Shown: positions 36,449-49,474, counted from the first letter of the stretch. The stretch is 64,000 nucleotides of DNA from Hydractinia symbiolongicarpus (GCF_029227915.1 NC_079876.1:17608001-17672000), one strand, 5' to 3'. Made by a program: numbers and translations. Notes: a model not told the origin generated them from the sequence alone.

Positions 36449-38869
36449 TTTCGCTGCTAGATTACATGTTCTAGTCTATTAAATTCAGTACGTGTCGTTT
36501 CTACTTTGAAGGTGATTAGCAGGGCAAATATTGTTTGGACAGTTAATGTTTTCAAGTTGTGAAGACACAAGGGAAATGCATATAATACGAAGGATGCCCT
36601 TATTTTAATCGCGAAAATACCTTACCTGCAATAACTCCAACAATTCTGCTGTCAGCGTCGGTGGTGTAAAGGTTAGCATTGTTGCCTTCCAAGCAATAGA
36701 TCCCGATTCGATTCCCGGCGGACGCATTTGGCCGCTAGATTACATGTTCTAGTCTATTAAATTCCGTACGTGTGGTTTCTGCTTTGAAGGTGATTAGGAG
36801 GGCAAATTTTTTTGGACAGTTAATGTTTTCAAGTTGTGAAGACACAAAAGAAATGCATGTAATACGAAAAATGCCCTTATTTTGATCGCGAAAGTACCTT
36901 ACCTGTAATAACTTCAACAATTATCCTATCAGCGTCGGTGGTGTAAAGGTTAGCATTGTTGCCTTCCAACCAATAGATTCGGGTTCGATTCCCGGCCGAC
37001 GCATTTGGCTGCTAGACTACATGTTCTAGTCTAATAAATTCAGTACGTGTCGTTTCTACTTTGAAGGTGATTAGGAAGGCAAATTTTGTTGGACAGTTAA
37101 TGTTTTCAAGTTGTGAAAACACAAGGGAAGTGCATATAATACGAAAGATGCCCTTATTTTGATCGCGAAAGTACCTTACCTGCACTAACTCCAACAATTC
37201 TGCTGCCACCGGCGGTGGTGTAAAGGTTAGTATTGTTGCCTTCCAAGCAATAGATCCGGTTTCGATTCCGGCTGACCCATTTGGCTGCTTGTTTTGATGC
37301 TCTAGTCTATTAAATTGTGTACGTGTGGGTTCTCCTTTGAAGCTGATTAGGAGGGCAACTTGTTTTTGCCAGAAAATATTTTCAAGTTGTGAAGACACAA
37401 GGGAAATGCATATAATACGAAAGATGTCCTTACTTTGATCGCGAAAGTACCTTACCTGCAATAAATCCAACAATTCTGCTGTCAGCGTCAATGGTGTAAA
37501 GGTTAGCATTGTTGCCTTCCAAGCAATAGATCCGGGTTCGATTCCCGTCCGACGCATTTCGCTACTAAATAACATGTTCTAGTCTGTTAAATTCAGTAAG
37601 TGTCGTTTCTACTTTGAAGGTGATTAGCAGGGCAAATATTGTTTGGACAGTTAATGTTTTCAAGTTGTGAAGACACAAGGGAAATGCATATAATACGAAG
37701 GATGCCCTTATTTTGATCGCGAAAGTGCCTTACCTGCAATACCTCCAACAAATCTGCTGTCAGCGTCGGTGGTCTAAAGGTTAGCATTGTTGCCTTCCAA
37801 GCAATAGATCCGGGTTCGATTCCCAGACGACGCATTTCGCTACTAGATTACATGTTCTAGTATATTAAATTCAGTACGTGTCGTTTCTACATTGAAGATG
37901 ATTAGGAGGGCAACTTGTTTTGCCATCTAATATTTTCAAGTTGTGAAGACACAAGGGAAATGCATATAATACGAAAGATGTCCTTACTTTGATCGCGAAA
38001 GTACCTTACCTGCAATAACTTTAACAATTCTGCTGTCAGCGTCGGTGGTGTAAAGATTAGCATTGTGGCCTTCCAAGCAATACATCCGGGTTCGATTCCC
38101 GGCCGACGCATTTGGCTGTTAGATTTCATGTTCTAGTCTATTAAATTCAGTTTTTGTGGTTCCTACTTAAAAGATGATTAGGAGGACAAATTTTTTTTGA
38201 CACTTATTGTTTTCAAGTTGTGAAGACACAAGGGAAATGCATATAATTCTAAAGATGCCCTTATTTTGATCGCGAAAGTACCTTACCTGTAAAAACTCCA
38301 ACAATTCTTCTGTCAGCGTCGGTGGTGTAAAAGTTATTATTTTTGTCTTCCAAGCAATAGATCCTGGTTCACCTCCCAGGTGACGCATATGGCTGCTAGA
38401 TATGATGTTTTAGTCTATTAAATCCTGTACGTGTGGGTTCTCCTTTGAAGATGATTAGGAGGGCAACTTATTTTTGCCAGCTAATGTTTTCAAGTTGTGC
38501 AGACACAAGGGAAATATATATAATACGAAAGATGTCTTTACTTTAATCGCGAAAATACCTTACCTGCAATAACTCCAACAATTCTGCTGTCAGCGTCGGT
38601 GGTGTAAAGGTTAGCATTGTTGCCTTCCAAGCAATAGATCCCGATTTGATTCCCGGCCGACGCATTTCGCTACTAGATTACAAGTTCTAGTCTATTAAAT
38701 TCAGTATGTGTCGTTTCTACTTTGAAGATGATTAGGAGGGCAACTTATTTTTGCCAGGAAATGTTTTCAAGTGGTGAAGACACAAGGGAAATGCATATAA
38801 TACGAAAGATGTCCTTACTTTGATCGCGAAAGTACCTTACCTGCAATAACTCCACCAGTTCTTCTGTCA

Positions 38870-38941
38870 GCGTCGGTGGTGTAAAGGTTAGCATTGTTGC
38901 CTTCCAAGCAATAGATCCGGGTTCGATTCCCGGCCGACGCA
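38870..38941 (+). tRNA. tRNA-Gly (UCC), full consensus
   Basis: Partner of 34711 in copy b. The tRNA is complete and the CCACCAGTTCTTCTG flank is present. Confidence 0.88.
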
Positions 38942-39424
38942 TTTCGCTGCTAGATTACATGTTCTAGTCTATTAAATTCAGTACGTGTCGTTTCTACTTT
39001 GAAGGTGATTAGCAGGGCAAATATTGTTTGGACAGTTAATGTTTTCAAGTTGTGAAGACACAAGGGAAATGCATATAATACGAAGGATGCCCTTATTTTA
39101 ATCGCAAAAGTGCCTTACCTGCAATATCTCCAACAATTCTGCTGTCAGCGTCGGTGGTGTAAAAGTTATTCTTTTTGTCTTCCAAGCAATAGATCCTGGT
39201 TCGATTCCCGGCGGAAGCATTTGGCCGCTAGATTACATGTTCTAGTCTATTAAATTCCGTACGTGTGGTTTCTGCTTTGAAGGTGATTAGGAGGGCAAAT
39301 TTTTTTGGACAGTTAATGTTTTCAAGTTGTGAAGACACAAAAGAAATGCATGTAATACGAAAGATGTCCTTATTTTGATCGTGAAAGTACCTTACCTGTA
39401 ATAACTCCAACAATTATCCTGTCA

Positions 39425-39496
39425 GCGTCGGTGGTGTAAAGGTTAGCATTGTTGCCTTCCAAGCAATAGATTCGGGTTCGATTCCCGGCCGACGCA
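39425..39496 (+). tRNA. tRNA-Gly (UCC), T-stem U49-G65
   Basis: The T-stem is TCGGG/CCCGG, so one C-G pair becomes U-G, and everything else is consensus. The same form is at 43582, 45523, 48293, 50235, 53283, 61313 and 63255 (41089 also has T at position 32). Confidence 0.8.
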
Positions 39497-40534
39497 TTTG
39501 GCTGCTAGACTACATGTTCTAGTCTATTAAATTCAGTACGTGTCGTTTCTACTTTGAAGGTGATTAGGAAGGCAAATTTTGTTTGGACAGTTAATGTTTT
39601 CAAGTTGTGAAAACACAAGGGAAGTGCATATAATACGAAAGATGCCCTTACTTTGATCGCGAAAGTACCTTACCTGCAATAACTCCAACAATTCTGCTGC
39701 CAGCGGCGGTGGTGTAAAGGTTAGTATTGTTGCCTTCCAAGCAATAGATCCGGGTTTGATTCCCGGCCGACGCATTTCGCTGCTAGATTACATGTTCTAG
39801 ACTATTAATTTCAGTACGTGTCGTTTCTACTTTGAAGGTGATTAGCAGGGCAAATATTGTTTGGACAGTTAATGTTTTCAAGTTGTGAAGACACAAGGGA
39901 AATGCATATAATGCGAAGGATGCCCTTATTTTGATCGCGAAAGTGCCATACCTGCAATACCTCCAACAATTCTGCTGTCAGCGTCGGTGGTGTAAAAGTT
40001 ATTATTTTTGTCTTCCAAGCAATAGATCCTGGTTCACCTCCCAGGTGACGCATATGGCTGCTAGATATGATGTTCTAGTCTATTAAATCCTGTACGTGTG
40101 GGTTCTCCTTTGAAGATGATTAGGAGGGCAACTTATTTTTGCCAGCTAATGTTTTCAAGTTGTGCAGACACAAGGGAAATGTATATAATACGAAAGATGT
40201 CCTTACTTTGATCGCGAAAATACCTTACCTGCAATAACTCCAACAATTCTGCTGTCAGCGTCGGTGGTGTAAAGGTTAGCATTTTTGCCTTCCAAGCAAT
40301 AGATCCCGATTCGATTCCCGGCCGACGCATTTCGCTACTAGATTACAAGTTCTAGTCTATTAAATTCAGTACGTGTCGTTTCTACTTTGAAGATGATTAG
40401 GAGGGCAACTTGTTTTTGCCAGGAAATGTTTTCAAGTGGTGAAGACACAAGGGAAATGCATATAATACGAAAGATGTCCTTACTTTGATCGCGAAAGTAC
40501 CTTACCTGCAATAACTCCACCAGTTCTTTTGTCA

Positions 40535-40605
40535 GCGTCGGTGGTGTAAAGGTTAGCATTGTTGCCTTTCAAGCAATAGATCCGGGTTCGATTCCGGCCG
40601 ACGCA
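40535..40605 (+). pseudogene. tRNA-like copy with TTC anticodon and T-arm deletion
   Basis: The loop is CTTTCAA, placing TTC (glutamate GAA) at 40568-40570. One C is missing in the T-arm, so the segment is 71 nt. Confidence 0.65.
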
Positions 40606-43026
40606 TTTCGCTGCTAGATTACATGTTCTAGTCTATTAAATTCAGTACGTGTCGTTTCTACTTTGAAGGTGATTAGCAGGGCAAATATTGTTTGGACAGT
40701 TAATGTTTTCAAGTTGTGAAGACACAAGGGAAATGCATATAATACGAAGGATGCCCTTATTTTAATCGCGAAAATACCTTACCTGCAATAACTCCAACAA
40801 TTCTGCTGTCAGCGTCGGTGGTGTAAAGGTTAGCATTGTTGCCTTCCAAGCAATAGATCCCGATTCGATTCCCGGCGGACGCATTTGGCCGCTAGATTAC
40901 ATGTTCTAGTCTATTAAATTCCGTACGTGTGGTTTCTGCTTTGAAGGTGATTAGGAGGGCAAATTTTTTTGGACAGTTAATGTTTTCAAGTTGTGAAGAC
41001 ACAAAAGAAATGCATGTAATACGAAAGATGCCCTTATTTTGATCGCGAAAGTACCTTACCTGTAATAACTTCAACAATTATCCTGTCAGCGTCGGTGGTG
41101 TAAAGGTTAGCATTGTTGCTTTCCAAGCAATAGATTCGGGTTCGATTCCCGGCCGACGCATTTAGCTGCTAGACTACATGTTCTAGTCTAATAAATTCAG
41201 TACGTGTCGTTTCTACTTTGAAGGTGATTAGGAAGGCAAATTTTGTTGGACAGTTAATGTTTTCAAGTTGTGAAAACACAAGGGAAGTGCATATAATACG
41301 AAAGATGCCCTTATTTTGATCGCGAAAGTACCTTACCTGCACTAACTCCAACAATTCTGCTGCCACCGGCGGTGGTGTAAAGGTTAGTATTGTTGCCTTC
41401 CAAGCAATAGATCCGGTTTCGATTCCGGCTGACCCATTTGGCTGCTTGTTTTGATGTTCTAGTCTATTAAATTGTGTACGTGTGGGTTCTCCTTTGAAGC
41501 TGATTAGGAGGGCAACTTGTTTTTGCCAGAAAATATTTTCAAGTTGTGAAGACACAAGGGAAATGCATATAATACGAAAGATGTCCTTACTTTGATCGCG
41601 AAAGTACCTTACCTGCAATAAATCCAACAATTCTGCTGTCAGCGTCAATGGTGTAAAGGTTAGCATTGTTGCCTTCCAAGCAATAGATCCGGGTTCGATT
41701 CCCGTCCGACGCATTTCGCTACTAAATAACATGTTCTAGTCTGTTAAATTCAGTAAGTGTCGTTTCTACTTTGAAGGTGATTAGCAGGGCAAATATTGTT
41801 TGGACAGTTAATGTTTTCAAGTTGTGAAGACACAAGGGAAATGCATATAATACGAAGGATGCCTTTATTTTGATCGCGAAAGTGCCTTACCTGCAATACC
41901 TCCAACAAATCTGCTGTCAGCGTCGGTGGTCTAAAGGTTAGCATTGTTGCCTTCCAAGCAATAGATCCGGGTTGGATTCCCAGACGACGCATTTCGCTAC
42001 TAGATTACATGTTCTAGTATATTAAATTCAGTACGTGTCGTTTCTACATTGAAGATGATTAGGAGGGCAACTTGTTTTGCCATCTAATATTTTCAAGTTG
42101 TGAAGACACAAGGGAAATGCATATAATACGAAAGATGTCCTTACTTTGATCGCGAAAGTACCTTACCTGCAATAACTTTAACAATTCTGCTGTCAGCGTC
42201 GGTGGTGTAAAGATTAGCATTGTGGCCTTCCAAGCAATACATCCGGGTTCGATTCCCGGCCGACGCATTTGGCTGTTAGATTTCATGTTCTAGTCTATTA
42301 AATTCAGTTTTTGTGGTTCCTACTTAAAAGATGATTAGGAGGACAAATTTTTTTTGACACTTATTGTTTTCAAGTTGTGAAGACACAAGGGAAATGCATA
42401 TAATTCTAAAGATGCCCTTATTTTGATCGCGAAAGTACCTTACCTGTAAAAACTCCAACAATTCTTCTGTCAGCGTCGGTGGTGTAAAAGTTATTATTTT
42501 TGTCTTCCAAGCAATAGATCCTGGTTCACCTCCCAGGTGACGCATATGGCTGCTAGATATGATGTTTTAGTCTATTAAATCCTGTACGTGTGGGTTCTCC
42601 TTTGAAGATGATTAGGAGGGCAACTTATTTTTGCCAGCTAATGTTTTCAAGTTGTGCAGACACAAGGGAAATGTATATAATACGAAAGATGTCCTTACTT
42701 TAATCGCGAAAATACCTTACCTGCAATAACTCCAACAATTCTGCTGTCAGCGTCGGTGGTGTAAAGGTTAGCATTGTTGCCTTCCAAGCAATAGATCCCG
42801 ATTCGATTCCCGGCCGACGCATTTCGCTACTAGATTACAAGTTCTAGTCTATTAAATTCAGTATGTGTCGTTTCTACTTTGAAGATGATTAGGAGGGCAA
42901 CTTATTTTTGCCAGGAAATGTTTTCAAGTGGTGAAGACACAAGGGAAATGCATATAATACGAAAGATGTCCTTACTTTGATCGCGAAAGTACCTTACCTG
43001 CAATAACTCCACCAGTTCTTCTGTCA

Positions 43027-43098
43027 GCGTCGGTGGTGTAAAGGTTAGCATTGTTGCCTTCCAAGCAATAGATCCGGGTTCGATTCCCGGCCGACGCA
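43027..43098 (+). tRNA. tRNA-Gly (UCC), full consensus
   Basis: Partner of 38870 in copy c, 4157 bp downstream, with no change in the tRNA. Confidence 0.88.
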
Positions 43099-45245
43099 TT
43101 TCGCTGCTAGATTACATGTTCTAGTCTATTAAATTCAGTACGTGTCGTTTCTACTTTGAAGGTGATTAGCAGGGCAAATATTGTTTGGACAGTTAATGTT
43201 TTCAAGTTGTGAAGACACAAGGGAAATGCATATAATACGAAGGATGCCCTTATTTTAATCGCAAAAGTGCCTTACCTGCAATATCTCCAACAATTCTGCT
43301 GTCAGCGTCGGTGGTGTAAAAGTTATTCTTTTTGTCTTCCAAGCAATAGATCCTGGTTCGATTCCCGGCGGAAGCATTTGGCCGCTAGATTACATGTTCT
43401 AGTCTATTAAATTCCGTACGTGTGGTTTCTGCTTTGAAGGTGATTAGGAGGGCAAATTTTTTTGGACAGTTAATGTTTTCAAGTTGTGAAGACACAAAAG
43501 AAATGCATGTAATACGAAAGATGTCCTTATTTTGATCGTGAAAGTACCTTACCTGTAATAACTCCAACAATTATCCTGTCAGCGTCGGTGGTGTAAAGGT
43601 TAGCATTGTTGCCTTCCAAGCAATAGATTCGGGTTCGATTCCCGGCCGACGCATTTGGCTGCTAGACTACATGTTCTAGTCTATTAAATTCAGTACGTGT
43701 CGTTTCTACTTTGAAGGTGATTAGGAAGGCAAATTTTGTTTGGACAGTTAATGTTTTCAAGTTGTGAAAACACAAGGGAAGTGCATATAATACGAAAGAT
43801 GCCCTTACTTTGATCGCGAAAGTACCTTACCTGCAATAACTCCAACAATTCTGCTGCCAGCGGCGGTGGTGTAAAGGTTAGTATTGTTGCCTTCCAAGCA
43901 ATAGATCCGGGTTTGATTCCCGGCCGACGCATTTCGCTGCTAGATTACATGTTCTAGACTATTAATTTCAGTACGTGTCGTTTCTACTTTGAAGGTGATT
44001 AGCAGGGCAAATATTGTTTGGACAGTTAATGTTTTCAAGTTGTGAAGACACAAGGGAAATGCATATAATGCGAAGGATGCCCTTATTTTGATCGCGAAAG
44101 TGCCATACCTGCAATACCTCCAACAATTCTGCTGTCAGCGTCGGTGGTGTAAAAGTTATTATTTTTGTCTTCCAAGCAATAGATCCTGGTTCACCTCCCA
44201 GGTGACGCATATGGCTGCTAGATATGATGTTCTAGTCTATTAAATCCTGTACGTGTGGGTTCTCCTTTGAAGATGATTAGGAGGGCAACTTATTTTTGCC
44301 AGCTAATGTTTTCAAGTTGTGCAGACACAAGGGAAATGTATATAATACGAAAGATGTCCTTACTTTGATCGCGAAAATACCTTACCTGCAATAACTCCAA
44401 CAATTCTGCTGTCAGCGTCGGTGGTGTAAAGGTTAGCATTTTTGCCTTCCAAGCAATAGATCCCGATTCGATTCCCGGCCGACGCATTTCGCTACTAGAT
44501 TACAAGTTCTAGTCTATTAAATTCAGTACGTGTCGTTTCTACTTTGAAGATGATTAGGAGGGCAACTTGTTTTTGCCAGGAAATGTTTTCAAGTGGTGAA
44601 GACACAAGGGAAATGCATATAATACGAAAGATGTCCTTACTTTGATCGCGAAAGTACCTTACCTGCAATAACTCCACCAGTTCTTCTGTCAGCGTCGGTG
44701 GTGTAAAGGTTAGCATTGTTGCCTTCCAAGCAATAGATCCGGGTTCGATTCCGGCCGACGCATTTCGCTGCTAGATTACATGTTCTAGTCTATTAAATTC
44801 AGTACGTGTCGTTTCTACTTTGAAGATGATTAGCAGGGCAAATATTGTTTGGACAGTTAATGTTTTCAAGTTGTGAAGACACAAGGGAAATGCATATAAT
44901 ACGAAGGATGCCCTTATTTTAATCGCGAAAGTGCCTTACCTGCAATATCTCCAACAATTCTGCTGTCAGCGTCGGTGGTGTAAAAGTTATTATTTTTGTC
45001 TTCCAAGCAATAGATCCTGGTTCACTTCCCAGTTGACGCATTTGGCTGCTAGATATGATGTTCTAGTCTATTAAATTATGTACGTGTGGGTTCTCCTTTG
45101 AAGATGATTAGGAGGGCAACTTGTTTTTGCCGGCTAATGTTTTCAAGTTGTGCAGACACAAGGGAAATGCATATAATACGAAAGATGTCCTTACTTTGAT
45201 CGCGAAAATACCTTACCTGCAATAACTCCAACAATTCTGCTGTCA

Positions 45246-45317
45246 GCGTCGGTGGTGTAAAGGTTAGCATTGTTGCCTTCCAAGCAATAGATCCCGATTC
45301 GATTCCCGGCGGACGCA
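45246..45317 (+). pseudogene. Type-E tRNA-Gly copy with mutated T-stem
   Basis: The 5' two thirds are consensus. The T-stem is CCCGA/CCCGG with two mismatches, and the 3' acceptor strand is CGGACGC, which mismatches at one position. The same form is at 36655, 40812, 49958, 52729, 53006, 59372 and 62978. Versions with a normal acceptor: 34434, 36099, 38593, 40258, 42750, 44415, 47461, 49126, 60481 and 62146. Confidence 0.72.
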
Positions 45318-45799
45318 TTTGGCCGCTAGATTACATGTTCTAGTCTATTAAATTCCGTACGTGTGGTTTCTGCTTTGAAGGTGATTAGGAGGGCAAATTT
45401 TTTTGGACAGTTAATGTTTTCAAGTTGTGAAGACACAAAAGAAATGCATGTAATACGAAAGATGCCCTTATTTTGATCGCGAAAGTACCTTACCTGTAAT
45501 AACTTCAACAATTATCCTGTCAGCGTCGGTGGTGTAAAGGTTAGCATTGTTGCCTTCCAAGCAATAGATTCGGGTTCGATTCCCGGCCGACGCATTTGGC
45601 TGCTAGACTACATGTTCTAGTCTAATAAATTCAGTACGTGTCGTTTCTACTTTGAAGGTGATTAGGAAGGCAAATTTTGTTGGACAGTTAATGTTTTCAA
45701 GTTGTGAAAACACAAGGGAAGTGCATATAATACGAAAGATGCCCTTATTTTGATCGCGAAAGTACCTTACCTGCAATAACTCCAACAATTCTGCTGCCA

Positions 45800-45871
45800 C
45801 CGGCGGTGGTGTAAAGGTTAGTATTGTTGCCTTCCAAGCAATAGATCCAGGTTCGATTCCCGGCCGACGCA
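45800..45871 (+). pseudogene. P/A chimeric tRNA-Gly copy
   Basis: The 5' part is type P (CCGGCGG, GTAT) and the 3' part is full length with a complete T-arm apart from CCAGG. The acceptor stem is mismatched. Comparable chimeras: 35544, 39703, 43860, 48571, 50512, 53560, 61591 and 63532. The reverse chimera, with an intact 5' half and P-type 3' half, is at 25837, 28885, 31938, 47185, 51343, 55502 and 58269. Confidence 0.75.
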
Positions 45872-47737
45872 TTTGGCTGCTAGACTACATGTTCTAGTCT
45901 ATTAAATTCAGTACGTGTCGTTTCTACTTTGAAGGTGATTAGGAGGGCAAATTTTGTTTGGACAGTTAATGTTTTCAAGTTGTGAAAACACAAGGGAAGT
46001 GCATATAATACGAAAGATGCCCTTATTTTGATCGCGAAAGTACCTTACCTGCACTAACTCCAACAATTCTGCTGCCACCGGCGGTGGTGTAAAGGTTAGT
46101 ATTGTTGCCTTCCAAGCAATAGATCCGGTTTCGATTCCGGCTGACCCATTTGGCTGCTTGTTTTGATGCTCTAGTCTATTAAATTGTGTACGTGTGGGTT
46201 CTCCTTTGAAGCTGATTAGGAGGGCAACTTGTTTTTGCCAGAAAATATTTTCAAGTTGTGAAGACACAAGGGAAATGCATATAATACGAAAGATGTCCTT
46301 ACTTTGATCGCGAAAGTACCTTACCTGCAATAAATCCAACAATTCTGCTGTCAGCGTCGGTGGTGTAAAGGTTAGCATTGTTGCCTTCCAAGCAATAGAT
46401 CCAGGTTCGATTCCCGGCCGACGCATTTCGCTACTAAATAACATGTTCTAGTCTGTTAAATTCAGTAAGTGTCGTTTCTACTTTGAAGGTGATTAGCAGG
46501 GCAAATATTGTTTGGACAGTTAATGTTTTCAAGTTGTGAAGACACAAGGGAAATGCATATAATACGAAGGATGCCCTTATTTTGATCGCGAAAGTGCCTT
46601 ACCTGCAATACCTCCAACAAATCTGCTGTCAGCGTCGGTGGTCTAAAGGTTAGCATTGTTGCCTTCCAAGCAATAGATCCGGGTTCGATTCCCAGACGAA
46701 GCATTTCGCTACTAGATTACATGTTCTAGTATATTAAATTCAGTACGTGTCGTTTCTACATTGAAGATGATTAGGAGGGCAACTTGTTTTGCCAGCTAAT
46801 GTTTTCAAGTTGTGCAGACACAAGGGAAATGCATATAATACGAAAGATGTCCTTACTTTGATCGCGAAAATACCTTACCTGCAATAACTATAACAATTCT
46901 GCTGTCAGCGTCGGTGGTGTAAAGATTAGCATTGTGGCCTTCCAAGCAATAGATCCGGGTTCGATTCCCGGCCGACGCATTTGGCTGTTACATTTCATGC
47001 TCTAGTCTATTAAATTCAGTTTTTGTGGTTCCTACTTAAAAGATGATTAGGAGGGCAACTTGTTTTTGCCAGAAAATGTTTTTAAGTTGTGAAGACACAA
47101 GGGAAATGCATATAATACGAAGGATGCCCTTATTTTGATCGCGAAAGTGCCTTACCTGCAATACCTCCAACAATTCTGCTCTCAGCGTCGGTGGTGTAAA
47201 GGTTAGCTTTGTTGCCTTCCAGGCAATAGATCCGGTTTCGATTCCGGCCGACCCATTTGGCTGCTTGTTTTGATGTTATAGTCTATTAAATTGTGTACGT
47301 CTGGGTTCTCCTCTGAAGATGATTAGGAGGGCAACTTATTTTTGCCAGCTAATGTTTTCAAGTTGTGCAGACACAAGGGAAATGTATATAATACGAAAGA
47401 TGTCCTTACTTTAATCGCGAAAATACCTTACCTGCAATATCTCCAACAATTCTGCTGTCAGCGTCGGTGGTGTAAAGGTTAGCATTGTTGCCTTCCAAGC
47501 AATAGATCCCGATTCGATTCCCGGCCGACGCATTTCGCTACTAGATTACAAGTTCTAGTCTGTTAAATTCAGTACGTGTCGTTTCTACTTTGAAGATGAT
47601 TAGGAGGGCAACTTGTTTTTGCCAGGAAATGTTTTCAAGTGGTGAAGACACAAGGGAAATGCATATAATACGAAAGATGTCCTTACTTTGATCGCGAAAG
47701 TACCTTACCTGCAATAACTCCACCAGTTCTTCTGTCA

Positions 47738-47809
47738 GCGTCGGTGGTGTAAAGGTTAGCATTGTTGCCTTCCAAGCAATAGATCCGGGTTCGATTCCCG
47801 GCCGACGCA
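47738..47809 (+). tRNA. tRNA-Gly (UCC), full consensus
   Basis: Partner of 43027 in copy d (+4711 bp). Its partner in copy e, at 60758, has U8 and another spacer base changed. Confidence 0.88.
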
Positions 47810-49402
47810 TTTCGCTGCTATATTACATGTTCTAGTCTATTAAATTCAGTACGTGTCGTTTCTACTTTGAAGGTGATTAGCAGGGCAAATATTGTTTGGA
47901 CAGTTAATGTTTTCAAGTTGTGAAGACACAAGGGAAATGCATATAATACGAAGGATGCCCTTATTTTAATCGCGAAAGTGCCTTACCTGCAATATCTCCA
48001 ACAATTCTGCTGTCAGCGTCGGTGGTGTAAAAGTTATTCTTTTTGTCTTCCAAGCAATAGATCCTGGTTCGATTCCCGGCGGACGCATTTGGCCGCTAGA
48101 TTACATGTTCTAGTCTATTAAATTCCGTACGTGTGGTTTCTGCTTTGAAGGTGATTAGGAGGGCAAATTTTTTTGAACAGTTAATGTTTTCAAGTTGTGA
48201 AGACACAAAAGAAATGCATGTAATACGAAAGATGCCCTTATTTTGATCGTGAAAGTACCTTACCTGTAATAACTCCAACAATTATCCTGTCAGCGTCGGT
48301 GGTGTAAAGGTTAGCATTGTTGCCTTCCAAGCAATAGATTCGGGTTCGATTCCCGGCCGACGCATTTGGCTGCTAGACTACATGTTCTAGTCTATTAAAT
48401 TCAGTACGTGTCGTTTCTACTTTGAAGGTGATTAGGAAGGCAAATTTTGTTTGGACAGTTAATGTTTTCAAGTTGTGAAAACACAAGGGAAGTGCATATA
48501 ATACGAAAGATGCCCTTATTTTGATCGCGAAAGTACCTTACCTGCAATAACTCCAACAATTCTGCTGCCACCGGCGGTGGTGTAAAGGTTAGTATTGTTG
48601 CCTTCCAAGCAATAGATCCGGGTTTGATTCCCGGCCGACGCATTTCGCTGCTAGATTACATGTTCTAGACTATTAATTTCAGTACGTGTCGTTTCTACTT
48701 TGAAGGTGATTAGCAGGGCAAATATTGTTTGGACAGTTAATGTTTTCAAGTTGTGAAGACACAAGGGAAATGCATATAATGCGAAGGATGCCCTTATTTT
48801 GATCGCGAAAGTGCCATACCTGCAATACCTCCAACAATTCTGCTGTCAGCGTCGGTGGTGTAAAAGTTATTATTTTTGTCTTCCAAGCAATAGATCCTGG
48901 TTCACCTCCCAGGTGACGCATATGGCTGCTAGATATGATGTTCTAGTCTATTAAATCCTGTACGTGTGGGTTCTCCTTTGAAGATGATTAGGAGGGCAAC
49001 TTATTTTTGCCAGCTAATGTTTTCAAGTTGTGCAGACACAAGGGAAATGTATATAATACGAAAGATGTCCTTACTTTGATCGCGAAAATACCTTACCTGC
49101 AATAACTCCAACAATTCTGCTGTCAGCGTCGGTGGTGTAAAGGTTAGCATTTTTGCCTTCCAAGCAATAGATCCCGATTCGATTCCCGGCCGACGCATTT
49201 CGCTACTAGATTACAAGTTCTAGTCTATTAAATTCAGTACGTGTCGTTTCTACTTTGAAGATGATTAGGAGGGCAACTTGTTTTTGCCAGGAAATGTTTT
49301 CAAGTGGTGAAGACACAAGGGAAATGCATATAATACGAAAGATGTCCTTACTTTGATCGCGAAAGTACCTTACCTGCAATAACTCCACCAGTTCTTCTGT
49401 CA

Positions 49403-49474
49403 GCGTCGGTGGTGTAAAGGTTAGCATTGTTGCCTTCCAAGCAATAGATCCGGGTTCGATTCCCGGCCGACGCA
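49403..49474 (+). tRNA. tRNA-Gly (UCC), full consensus
   Basis: Complete copy at the position where copies b and c have the T-arm deletion (40535, 44692). The deletion is therefore confined to part of the higher-order family. Confidence 0.88.

Larger units (their letters stand above)
33672..37834 (+). repeat. 15-monomer higher-order repeat, copy a
   Basis: tRNA-like starts: 33880, 34157, 34434, 34711, 34989, 35266, 35544, 35822, 36099, 36377, 36655, 36932, 37209, 37485 and 37763. The same order recurs at +4159 bp. Type D or D-hybrid: 34157, 34989, 35822. Type E (CCCGATT in the T-arm): 34434, 36099, 36655. Type P: 37209. 35544 is a P/A chimera. 34711 and 36377 match the full consensus. 35266 begins with A in place of G, and 36932 has a C at the base just 3' of the anticodon loop. 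Confidence 0.93.
37835..41991 (+). repeat. 15-monomer higher-order repeat, copy b (4157 bp)
   Basis: tRNA-like starts: 38039, 38316, 38593, 38870, 39148, 39425, 39703, 39981, 40258, 40535, 40812, 41089, 41366, 41642 and 41920. Each start lies 4159 bp (later 4157 bp) from its partner in copy a, with matching types. Differences include 40535, which here has a TTC anticodon and lost one T-arm base, while its partner 36377 is consensus. Confidence 0.94.
41992..46703 (+). repeat. Expanded higher-order repeat, copy c (17 monomers, 4712 bp)
   Basis: tRNA-like starts: 42196, 42473, 42750, 43027, 43305, 43582, 43860, 44138, 44415, 44692, 44969, 45246, 45523, 45800, 46078, 46354 and 46632. The first ten are 4157 bp from their partners in copy b. 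Two extra monomers follow: a type-D one at 44969 and a P/A chimera at 45800. They raise the offset to 4434 bp and then 4712 bp. 44692 shares the one-base T-arm deletion of 40535 but keeps the TCC anticodon. Confidence 0.92.

Noticed and set aside
37012-37575. 187-codon minus-strand open frame (and similar ones of 60-187 codons throughout)
   Set aside because: It is the antisense of the tRNA and spacer: the recurring RRPGIEPGSIAWKA peptide is the reverse of the T-arm and anticodon region. Length depends on the 276-bp monomers, and the frames carry the same peptide in every monomer with no domain.
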